Shown one piece after another: positions 1 to 12,400 of a stretch of DNA of 64,000 bases. Under the pieces are notes generated by a model that worked only from the letters and a program-made list of their open reading frames with translations, made no database searches and was not told the DNA's origin. A program made the position numbers and the translations under genes. The number at the start of each line of letters is the position of its first letter. Within the stretch, counting starts at the first letter, position 1. Source of the stretch: Branchiostoma belcheri (lineage: Eukaryota; Chordata; Leptocardii; Amphioxiformes; Branchiostomatidae); contig NW_017804276.1 of the NCBI RefSeq assembly GCF_001625305.1, positions 107,068 through 171,067 on the forward strand. Reading direction: 5' to 3'.

Positions 1-363
1 CTTTGCTATTTCTAACAAAGTAGTGATGTCCTGGCCAGTTAATCAGATTAAGAGGACCCATTACGTCACCGCAGCCTCATGATGGAATAGGCAGTCATCA
101 CACATGAACATGGATTTAGGTCTAATATCACCCCTATGTGTGCGGGACTGGTAGAAACCAATGGATCACCATTTGCAAGTAGCATTTTGGGTTGAAAGAC
201 ACCAAAACTGAAATTAGTTTATTTGTCCCTTTAAGTCAACACCAAATAAAGGCAATTTTCATCTCTGTCCTTGGTGCTGAAAGAATGGGTGTACTTCACA
301 ATCATTAACCTCTACAGCATGTGGATGATGTTATATTACATTTGGATGTTGTTGTTTTTTCAG
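1..363 (+). other. Intron of the EGF gene, nothing recognised
   Basis: No coding signal or clear repeat. Ends in the acceptor of exon 1. Confidence 0.6.
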
Positions 364-456
364 GTGTTGAATGCACAAATAACACCCTGGCACAGAAGGG
401 CTACATGTGCGGCAGCTGTCCACCTGGACTAGTGGGAAATGGAGAGACATGTGAAG
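364..456 (+). CDS. Exon 1 seen: C-terminal part of an EGF-like module
   Basis: The acceptor is TTTTTTCAG ending at 363 and the donor GTACAT starts at 457. The 93 nt encode [11 protein letters not shown]...[17 protein letters not shown]. Only four of six cysteines are present, so the first two must be in an upstream exon outside the window. The CGxCPPGxxGNGxxC pattern is that of non-calcium EGF modules of the thrombospondin kind. Confidence 0.72.
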
Positions 457-3400
457 GTACATATTACGTAGTAGTAGTTGTGGTAGTAGAATGTATGTTC
501 ATGTATATGCACGTAATCAATATACTCAATAACATTTCTGTGATATTTGTTTGTTCAGTAAGAATCACCATTAGTGAGTTATAGACATGTAGTCATTTTC
601 TGATACAGAGAAAGCATGAATAGAAATATTACAGTTTATCATTTATTATTTAGCATAACTGATCGAATACATGTAGTTGATAACTTATTATCATCTACAT
701 GTATATAGTGTAGCGTATCGTAGCATTCATATGTAGAATTATAACATTCCTGGCAAATAACTTTGTCTACTAGTGATAGAACATGTTTTGTATAATTAGG
801 TACAAGTGCTCACTGTACCCTTCATGAGTATAGTTTAGCGTAATGTAGAACGTACAATCATGTAGAGTCATATTTTCTAACCAGTAGTTCTTTATAACAC
901 TCTGTCAGACACAGTAACCCTTGACTATATTGTGTAGCATTATGATAGACACATACCAACTAGTAACTTTATTATTTGCCATACATTGTACCCGTGACAA
1001 TCATTGTGCACTAAACTTTGACTATCTATCTATCAGTTCAGTTCAGTTCAGGTCATCTATCTTGACTAACTAATAATGTATCATACATATTACACTGTAT
1101 TCAATTTTGACTTAATCATGACTAGCTGATAGAGTTTGTATAACTCAAGACTCAGCATCAACTAAACTGTTACATACATGCAAGACTTAACACTTAGTAA
1201 CTGTTGTCCATCTTCAGATGTCAGTGAGTGTGAAACAGGTGAACACAACTGCAGCCAGGTGTGCAGGAATAAAGCAGGTGGCTTCACCTGTCACTGCTTC
1301 CCGGGCTACCAGCTGGACCAGGACAACAACTGCATCGGTACGCTCACAAAACTTCAATTTCAATTCAATTTCAATTTATTTAATAATATCTAACCAGTAA
1401 TTACAGCTCAGGCCATTTTGGCCTATTTTTCAGGTAATCCTGGATACACATAAAAATACACACACAAATACACAGTACATAAACTATTACTAATTACAAC
1501 ATCCTAAACATCAACAGTGTCAAGTCCTGCACCTAATACTCTGTATAAAAGTCCTGAGAAGTCCTGCTCCTAATGAACTGTTTAAAAGTCCTGAGACTAA
1601 GGAGCTGTCGTTGCTGTAGCGGAAGAGTGTTCCACAGGTAAGGACCATAGTACTGTAGACTGCTCCGGTATGCCGTGACTCACGCTGGTGGACAGAAGAG
1701 TAGGCAAGGGTCGTAGTCCCTAAGATGGTTTAACTCTGACCGACTAGTCCGTACACTTAATGTTGGAGGAAACTCGCCTGCCAAAAATACACGTATTCTG
1801 ATCCCTCTTTCTTTATCATGCTATGGTGAACAAAATGTAGGAAACATTTGACAAAACCAATGACTACTATATGGACTTGCTTATCAGTGGCTAACATTGC
1901 CAATTCTTCGAATACTTTCAAGTTTTTTACATGGTGTGAGGAAGGTAGAAATAACTAGAAAGGTAAAATTTGCAAAGCCAAAACTTTATAAACTAACTGT
2001 TTATTACTCAAACACATTCATACATTTGTTGACCAGCCCCTCCAAGTCTGTTCAGCTATTGCTACATAATGTAATCCAACACCACAGGGTGTCTCAGAAG
2101 CACTGGTTACCATGGTGACAGACGTCTGGTCCAGGTCATTGCCCTTATGTATTTCGAGAGAAATAAGAAACAGAATAGAATTTTGAATGGATCTTTCAGT
2201 GCACTAGCAAGATATGTCAATAGAATACAGCAAATTATTGTTTTTTTAGCCATACAACCACATGGACACAGCAATAAGGACAGTTAGACAGACAAAATCA
2301 TAAATTCCACCAACCAAAACAATATTTCTGCACCTGGTAGTAGTCAGAGTCATAGGTACTAAGTCATATATGTAGGCAGTGTACAAAATACTTTTTTGAA
2401 CTACTGCAAAAATTAGGTTGCCCATCAGAATTTTAGGTTGCCCCACCTATAGTTTAAGTTACTATTTTCCTCAAATTAAGTAATGTTACATACATTAAGC
2501 CTTTGAAAATATTTCAAATAACCTTTAGTTAACTGATACTATTAATACCTAAAATTAAAAAGCATCTGCCGGATACAGTGGTGCAAGCCAAGTGGGCATG
2601 ATTTCGTGGGGAGGGGGGCATTCTTAAAATTCAGGTAGCACACTGGGCTACCTAGGTTAAAAAATAGGTTCCCCAAGTAAAATTTGGTTGCCCGGGGCAA
2701 CTGGGCAACCAGGTATTTTGCACGCTGCATGTAGGTGCTAACAAAATGTGTTCTTCCTGCAGATGTTGATGAGTGCAGCTTCCACAACAAGTGGGGTAAT
2801 GACTGTGACCAGGTGTACGGCGTGTGTACAAACACACCTGGAGGATACACCTGCAGCTGTCAACATGGCTTCCTCATGGAGCAGGACAGGTCTAACAGGT
2901 GCTCAGGTGAGATGAAACTTTTTAAGATCTTGCAGAACCTGGTGAATTAAAAAAAGTACACTTAAAAAAAACAAAACAAATTTAACGTCATTTTTCCCCA
3001 ACCGGGGGTTAGACGTGCTTGTACCAGGTACAACTCTTTTTTTGAAGCAGGGTTTTTATGGCTGGATGCTCTTCCTAATGCCAACCCAAACCCTAGTAGG
3101 GCCCAGGAACCCTCTAACTGAGGGGGGAAATGCGTGTTAAGTGCCTTTCCCACTGATGATCTTTTATTTGTATTAAATAAAAAAGCCTGTGCAATTCAAA
3201 TTTTACCTATTATTTTTATGAATTAATAAAAATATTTCCATTTCTGTAATGTCTATATAAACTTTTTGATTCTTGTTGCAATTGTGTCATGCAACTATCA
3301 TTTCAAAATTTTTCAGTATTTCTAGATTTGTAGTTACTTGACTGTGATTGATTGCGATTTTGTCAGTGACTCCTCATCACATTCATTTGCTAACAGTCAT

Positions 3401-6400
3401 CCATTACAATTGTCTTTCATTGTGCTTTTATTATGCTTGTCTCAGACATGAATTAAAAAACACCACAATCTCTTGCCACAAAATTTTAGCATTTACAGTA
3501 TGCCCTTTTTCTTATTCATATATCAAAACAACATACATACAATGCATTGAACCATACCTTACACAATAATTCAAATCATAACAAATCACTGATAATAATA
3601 ATAATATTTTGTATCGTAACAAATCATTGATCATTAAAAAAATCATGTTTCAAATCATAACAATTCATTGATCAGAACAATAATTATAACAGTTAATATT
3701 CAAATCATAACAAATCATTACACATAACAATAATCAACAATATTTGAATCATAACAAATCATTGATCATAATGATATTGATAATAATCATAACAAGTCAA
3801 TATTTTGTATTGTAACAATCATTGATCATAACATTAATCATAATTATAATTATAATTATTCAAATCATGACAAATCATTAATCATATTAACAATAATCAT
3901 AACAAGAATTTGAATAATAAGAAATCGTTACTGCCCTTTTCTTTCATGTCAGACATCAATGAGTGTCTGGTGTATAACGGTGGGTGTGAGCGGTCCTGCA
4001 TCAACACTCCTGGCAGCTTCCACTGTTCATGTGGAGACGGGTACAGACTGGGACAGGACAATGCAACATGTGTAGGTGAGTGGGTCCGGAGTTGCAATAT
4101 TTCAAGCTAATTTTTGAACACCTCAATCCTGGGTTGATAAATTCTGATGTCTGTAGTCATGATTGTTCCTAACATTCTGTATCTGTATAGTCGGTATAAC
4201 TGCCTTTCGCCGTAACACACCAGCTTCGTAGGCACACGGCACGGCGGCATATGGCTACATTACGCCGATCTACTTGTTACACCTAACCCTTGAACTTCTA
4301 GCTCTAGACATTGTTTAAAGCTATCTATTGACAATGCCCCTACTGTACTTGGTAACAGCGAGTTCCACTCTGCAATAGTTCTAGGAAAGAATGAATTCTT
4401 GAACACCTCAATCCTTGGTTGATAACTTTGGTACTTGAAGGCATGGCTATTTCTTGTTCTCTTCTGGGCTGGTATTAGGTACTTAGTAATTGGGATGTCC
4501 ACCAATTTATTAGTCATTTTGTACATCATGCACAGTCTGGACATTTTTCTTCTGTCTTCCAGTGAGACCCACTGTAGGTTACTTTTCATTTCCGTGACAC
4601 TATAGCACCTCGCATTATTTTCTGATGTGGTATTGGTGTCTTATTTCTCATTTGTCTTAATTTTTTTTATGGTCACTAACTATGAAATGGTCTGTGTGCA
4701 TCTTGTTTCCAGATTATGACAAGTGCGAGTATGTGAACACCTGCACACAGCGCTGCATTAACCAGATTGGCTACTACACCTGCGCGTGTGACGAAGGCTT
4801 CCACCTGCACACTGATGGCAAAACATGTCTGCGTGAGTCATTCATTCATTATCTATCCAATATACATGTATCATTCCCACCTTTTCGCAATGTCAACCAG
4901 GAGACCAGACTGTAATTATAGTTTACTGTATAAAAAACTTTACACCTATTATTATTACAGTACTGTAATAATAATAGTGTAAAGTTTTTTTATCCACTCA
5001 CACTGAGATGGACCCTTACTTGTATTGGTGCAGTGTATGATAGCAACCCTTGGCAAACCATCAGTACTGAAAATTTACTGTTAAGTACTGATCAACAGTT
5101 ACTAACAGTAAAATTTCAGTAAATCTTCATTACACCGTCTTTTACTGTTTTACGGAAGCATTACTGGTAAGTACTTATGCTTCTATTTACTGTTGGTGTT
5201 TTAACCAATGTCTTGTTTGACCATGCAATCAGACCATTACTGTCCATTTACTGTCTATTACTGGACATTTCCTGGGATATTTAACCAATCGCAGCCTTGC
5301 AATTTGCAATTCTGATTATATTTGGGGCAGCCCCACAGCTCTTAGCTCACAGTGTCTGGCAACAACACCTAGCTGTAGTACGAATCAGAACCAGTCATTG
5401 TTGCCTGCTAGTGCTCTGGTCAAGGTGACGGACAGTCATCAAAATTTGGCTGCAAAATTAAACTGGTTGAATAAGAACATTCTTATACAGTTAACCTGAT
5501 AGGATGTAGGATGTAGATTTGTAGTCTGTATCTGTATCGATATAGCCGGTATAACCGCCCTTCAGCGTAACACACCAGCTTTGCAGGCTCGCAGCGCAGC
5601 GGCAGCTAGCTATATCACACCGAATGACTTGTTACACTCAATCTTTGTACATTTAATTGCAGGAGTTGTTTAAAGCTTTCTAGTGATGATGCCCCAATTG
5701 TGCTTGGTGGCAACGAGTTCCAGTCTACGATAGTTCTTGGGAAATACGAGTTTTTGAATACCTCAATTCTTGGTTGATAACTGATATTTGAAGGCATGAC
5801 TGTTTCTTATTCTTTTCTGGGCTGGTATCAGATACTTAGTAATTAGGACGTCCACCAGTTTATTAGTCATTTAAATTTGTACATCATGCATAGTCTGGAC
5901 ATTCTACGCCTGTCTTCCAGCGACCCCCACGGTAGGTTTCTCTTCATAGTCTATAACTTTTAAAAGTATGCCTGACCCTGTGTAAAGATGTCGCTCTGTA
6001 TTTCAGCTGATGTTCCCTGTTCTGAGGAGAACACCTGTAGCCTGGCACCTGCAGGTGTGTGTGGGCAGGTGGGAGGGCAGGACAGGTGCAGCTGCACCTC
6101 AGGATACTCCCTTCACATGGACCAGGCCACCTGCATAGGTAGACTTAACTATCCTAAATTGCAGCAAAATTTATCAGATGGAAGAGCAATAAGCAATTTT
6201 TTTCCCGTATCTTTTACTTAATAATATAATAACTAAAAACTTAATCTTTATAAAAAGTAAGATTCAAGATCACTTTGTTGAACATTGCAGTGGGTCCAGT
6301 GAATTATGTCCAATTTACACAGTTTAAAAACAATTCAATACATACAAACAGTATTTTACATAATAAAATGCATTGACAATTTAAAAAGACAGTAGTTAAA

Positions 6401-9400
6401 ATGGCAATGGTTAAAAAGATGCTGCACATCTAGGGATATACTAAATTGTAGTAAAATTAATAATATCTGATTGAATAAAAAGGTACAATTACGTCTGATG
6501 TGTTACGTTATCAAGGATTGTTTAGTATTTTTCAAGGAATGAACTGCCATATATACATGTATGTTACTTCAGCATGCCCGTTGCCAGGGGGGGTTTGGGG
6601 GGTTCAGAAGGCTCAAAGGTCCACTTTTTGGTCCACTTTTTATGTAAAGGTCCACTTTTTGGTCCACTAAGTCTTTTTATGTAAAGGTCCAAGATTTTTC
6701 TTGAAAAGATGGACTGGAATCGAAGAAAAACTGCTCCCTTTGTCATTGAATAAAAATTTATCTCTGATTTTTTCTTGGAAATCCTCTCAAAAATGCACGA
6801 AATGCCATTTTAGAAGGTTCATTTTTCAAAATTTTCCGGGGGAGCATGCCCACGGACCCCCCTAGGAACCTCGTTCAAGGTCCCCTTGAGCAGTGGGAAG
6901 AACCTCCCCTTCAAAATCCTGGCTACGGGCATGTTCAGATCTATAGATCCCATTTTTCAAAAGAAAGTTTTCTTTTTTGATATCCCCAGACATTGATGAG
7001 TGTGAAGAGGTGGATGGTGTGACCTTGAACCAGTGTGATGACCTTGCCATGTGTGTGAACACCGAGGGTAACTACAGGTGCCACTGCAAGGGTGGATACA
7101 CCACTACTGAGGATGGAAGGACTTGTGAGGGTAAGGAAACAGTCATAAGGCCACATCAATTCAATTTGTTGTTTCTCAGATTTTTTCAGAAAAAATATGA
7201 AGCAACATGCAGGGCGAAATAAAAAAAAAACAGGCCAAGGCACCCCATGATGGCCAGAAATGTTACAATATGAGCCATGAAGTCAACATACCAGGTTGGT
7301 TTATAATTAAAACAACAAATTTAAAACTTTTAATGAAACAAAGTTGTATTGCTACATTGAAAAAAACTTTAATAACTAGGAAGAAAAGGACTTTCTTCAA
7401 CCATTGGGGCCAAAATATGTCTTTCCTTGACCACTTTATTCGGAACCTAAAGATCCTTTTTTTTTGCAAATCAGAAAAAAATTGACAGGCGAATCCAAGT
7501 ATCAAGAAATGAAATTTGTGTGGCCTAAACGGGGTTATCTCAAACTAGCTTCTCTGGATGTTTTGGTGTCATGAGCATTTAAATTGAAACTATCATGAAC
7601 TCTGTACATCCTCCCCACAGATGTGGATGAGTGTGCTGCAGACAACGGGAGCTGTGAGCAGGAATGCCACAACACCGTTGGCTCGTACTGGTGCTCCTGT
7701 CGCCATGGTTACGAGATCGGACCTGATGGATACTCCTGCATTGGTATGAGATCTCTTAGTTGCCTCTATATGGGTGTGCATGACTGGAATACTATAATAT
7801 AATTATTATGTTTACCGAAGGAAAACATTATTGTTTTTACTCGGTTTCTTCCTCTTCTGTTCCAAACACTAATCTCTGACCTGGCCAATGACATGATTTG
7901 TTGACATCTGTCACCATGGTGACTGATGTTAGGTTACATAATGTTGCAATTTCATGGTCTGCTCTGCTCCTGTCACCATAACTAGTATTATATCATACCT
8001 GGGGTTCCGAACCGGGCCGTACTTTACGGTACGGCCAGGTCCGGAACCCGTTATCGAACGCTTCCATGGCTTCCATAAAACGATTCGAACCCGTTTCGCC
8101 CTACCCGCTTCTGCCCCTTTCAAAAATTCGAATACAGAATCCGGACGTTGGAACTGATGTTGTTGCATTTGAGGGTTTAGGGGCACCAACTTTTGGCTCA
8201 TCTTGCATGGAAAGCCGCGTTTTCTTGGGTGGGTATGATATAAATAAAATACAACACGGTGTATTCAGCATCGCCCTCGGTCCCGGCCCTCCCGCGAGTC
8301 GGATCGCCCGACCCGCGGTTGGGCCGATACCTCGGGCGATACGGAATACCCCGTGTTGTATTCTATATGTACATGTATGTGAATGTGTTAAGAATTAACA
8401 GGGCAGACCATGTCCAAAGGTAAATATTATGCATTCTGCAAAAATGCAAATGTTACTTCCCTAAACTAAGTTAGCATTGATTCTGATGTAGCTATTGACA
8501 CATGAATGCTATCCTTACCCTGCAGACAAGGATGAGTGTGTCCTGCCTGAAGACAACACCTGTTCCAGCCAGGCTGAGTGTATCAACACGGTGGGTGGGT
8601 ACACCTGCAGGTGTCTGCCTGGGTACGAAGGGGACGGACTTATCTGTGCAGGTAAGGCCACACCAATTTAATTTCTTCGTTAACGAATTCGCCCACTTCA
8701 TTTTTTTCTGATGTGCAAAAAAAAAAAATTCAGAATCAACTGCAAAATGCTCATATTTTGCCCTGAACAGTTGAAGACGGCCCTTTTCTTCCTAGTTGTT
8801 ACAGTTATTCCATTTTTCAATGCAATGGTGTCATTAAAACTTCAATATTCATTGTTTAAATTTTGAACCAGCCTGGTGTGTTGACTTCATGGCTCCTATG
8901 GGCTATGATAGGATGCCTAGGCCTGTTTTTATTGTTGTTTTTTTTTGGCCCGCCCGCTCCATTATTTTTCTAGAAAAATCCATTAACTAAGAAATTAAAT
9001 TGGTGTGGCCTATAAGAGATGCTAATTCACTGTAAATCTTGAAATGTTCATGGTTTTTGTTGTGAAGCTCGCCACTGCAAAATTACAACATCCCAGGATC
9101 CTTTGTGTCCAATACATTACAAGACTTACATGTAATTCACCACAGAATTGTTTCAGCGAAGCAAAATGATCTTGAAAAAGTTTATTTCCCTTCTTGTTTA
9201 TGTAACTGGAAAAGTAAATCTCTGCAAAAATGTTATTAATGAAACTGCTGTTACAGTACTTACTACTACAATCAGAATCCAAGATCTTTACAGTAACTAC
9301 AAATCTGTCAGTCACCTGTATGCAATGGAGCATTCTTTGTATCGTTAAATTTAATTAGACTTCTAAATAGGCGTGCAGGAGTGAGCAAGACTGTTAGTAA

Positions 9401-12400
9401 TGAATATTCCTATCGGTGATTTGCAAATTTCCAATCTCAGAAATTCGTGATCAGGGAGTGAAATGAAGTTTGGTTGTTTGCCCAGATGTGGACGAATGCT
9501 CAGTTGGAAATGGTGGCTGTGCAGGCACCTGTGAGAACACCATGGGCAGCCTGAGGTGCCACTGCCGACGTGGCATGAAACTTGGCGCCAACGGACGGGA
9601 CTGTATCGGTCAGTGGTCCTTTTTTCTTGGTTCTCTCAATTCTTTTTTGTTTGCCTTTCTCCAAGTTTAATTTACAATAAAAGATATAATAACCATTGAG
9701 TACATGTAGTTTGTTTCTTTTTACCTGACAGTAAAGATCATGCTTCTATCATGTCTGTCTATTATCCTTTAGTTCTTTTTATGGCTTCACCACAAAGTGG
9801 TGAGGACATATTGCTTTCTTTCGTGTTTCTCCTTCTCCTGCCATTTCGTTATATGGATTCAATTTCTTCAATTTTGGGCCAAATGACATAAAATTTGACA
9901 TGAAGGTAGTCGTCAAATACCCCCAGGCGTTTTTTTTTCATTTTTCAGGTTTTCATGTGAGATTACATAATGCTTCCTTTCTAACATTTATTTTAATAAC
10001 ATCTAATTTTATGTGATTTGTTCATTCATAACTTACATGTACACTGATCTGATGAAAATCTAAGTTGGCAGACAAATATCATTAGCTCAGGTGTAAGCAC
10101 TTTTTTTACTAAAATTTTATCACTTCTCTGTACCTTTTTACATAAGATGTTCATATGAAGATTAGCTCAAGTCAATTTGTTCGGTGTTTTACAATCCAAG
10201 ATGGCAGATATCTTTAGTGACATCAGCATTGTCACAGGCAACATAGCCTTTAACTTCCATAGTTATCAACCAAACTCTAAGGCTGTCCTTGAGCTGTGCT
10301 GCACAGTTTGTGAGATGTGCTGTCCAAACCTTCAGAATGCCTGTGAGCCATGCTGTACAGTTTGTGAGATGTGCTATTCAAACTTTCATGCTGACCGTGA
10401 GCCATGCTGTGCAGTTTGTGAGATGTGCTGTCCAAACTTTCACACTATTAGCTGTGCTGTACAGTTTGTGAGATGTGCTGTCCAACATTCATGCTGACTG
10501 TGAGCCATGCTGTACAGTTTGGGAGATGTGCTGTCCAAACTTTCACACTGTTCATGAGCCGTGCTGTACAGTTTGTGAGATGTGCTATCCAAACTTTCAT
10601 GCTGACCGTGAGCCGTTCTTGTATAGTTTGGGAGATGTGCTGTCCAAACTTTCACACTATCCGTGAACCGTGCCTGTACAGTTTGTGAGATGCGCTGTCC
10701 ATACTTTCATGCTGATCTTGAGCTACATGTGAGCTGTACAGTTTGTGAAATATGCTGTCTGAACTCTCAGGCTGTCCACAAGCTATTCCAGGTCTTCATC
10801 ATGGGTCACTGCATATGGCAGAAGCTGTGGCTCTGGGTCTTCATCGTGGGTCACTGAATATGGCAGAAGCTGTGGCCCTGGGTCTTCATCGTGGGTCACT
10901 GCGTATGGCTGAAGCTGTGGCCCCTGGGTCTTCATCGTGGGCGATTGCATATGGCTGAAGCTGTGGCCCTGGGTCTTCATCGTGGGTCACTGAATATGGC
11001 TGAAGCTGTGGCCCTGGGTCTTCATCGTGGGTCACTGCGTATGGCTGGAGCTGTGGCCCTGGGTCTTCATCGTGGGTCACTGAATATGGCTGAAGCTGTG
11101 GCCCTGGGTCTTCATCATGGGTCACTGAATATGGCTGAAGCTGTGGCCCTGGGTCTTCATAGATGGAGGTTATCGCATACGGAAAAAGCTTGCCATTTTT
11201 CCCCTTTACTGACACATCAGCATAGGACACGGCATATGGTTGGATGTCATCATTGTTTTCTGCTGTCTGGATGTTAGCAAAAGACGTTGTTGCGTACGGC
11301 GCAAGCTTGCCATTTTTCCCTTTCCCTGACACATCCGTGTATGACACAGCGTACGGCTCAATGTCATCGTTGTCCTCTGATGCCTGGTCCTGAGAAGGAC
11401 ATGTTCGTCTGCCTGATGCTTGCAGTCCGGCAGAGTTTGAGTGGGCAACAGCGTAGGGCTCAATCTCTTCGCTTCCATCTGTTTCAGCAGGGGCGTTGTG
11501 CCGGGCCATACCTGTGCCGCGACAGCGCTCGTACAAGTAGAGAACAACCCCCATGCCAACACCATCAGGAGAGGCACAGCAACAGCCATGATGATGGCAT
11601 TGACGTGGTAACTGTCATCTTCCTCAGTGATGATTGGGCCACCGGGAAGAGTGACAACGTCGATCCCTGTGGTAGACCCTGAACCTGGCCTGGTGTTTGT
11701 GTGCATCTCTGTGGGAATGTACAGGCTGGTGTGGTGGGGATGCGGACCTGTTGTGGTGGACATTTCGTCATATCTCCCCAGCCTGATCCCCTGTGGTGAC
11801 CTGTCTGTGTTGGTCTGACAGATGGCCTTCCTCACGGTGGCAAGCCGAATGCCGCTCAGGTTGGCAGGTGACGCACACTTCAGTATGCCGGAACCAGAAA
11901 TGTGGTCCAGGTTGGTAGACTACAGATGAACCAGGTGAGATTCACGTCACATTTCAGCTGATTGTCTACTAACGCCAGATGTAAGGTCTGGTTGTGACTC
12001 AGACGCAGGATTTGGCTGTCGATTGTGGTGATGCGGTTTGTTTGCAAACCTACAGTAACAAACTTCAGTGCTGTAAGCGGCAGGAGTGCGTCGACAGGCA
12101 CAGAATGCAGGCGGTTCATGCTCAACGACAACCAGGCAATGACAGATAGGCCTCGGAATGCATGCTGGGATATGACGGAAATGGCGTTCCTTTGAAGGTT
12201 CAAGTCTCTTAACTTCTCAAGCCCATGGAATGTATCAGTTTCTGAGGATAAACAAACAGAATTACTGTTAGTCATTTTAAGTTTGCGGGGATTTACAGTA
12301 TTTGATAATCAAGATGGCAACAGCAAACACCAAAAAAACCATGGAGTATCTAACATGATTCATCATGTAGATTATTTCATTAGGGGAGCGTGTGTCCAAT

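Noticed and set aside
3575-3905. CRISPR-like regular repeats
   Set aside because: Imperfect AT-rich tandem repeat in a eukaryotic intron, with no unique spacers of even length.
10177-10688. Cys-rich open frames
   Set aside because: 54-bp minisatellite with a period divisible by three; the same units stay open in several frames and on both strands.
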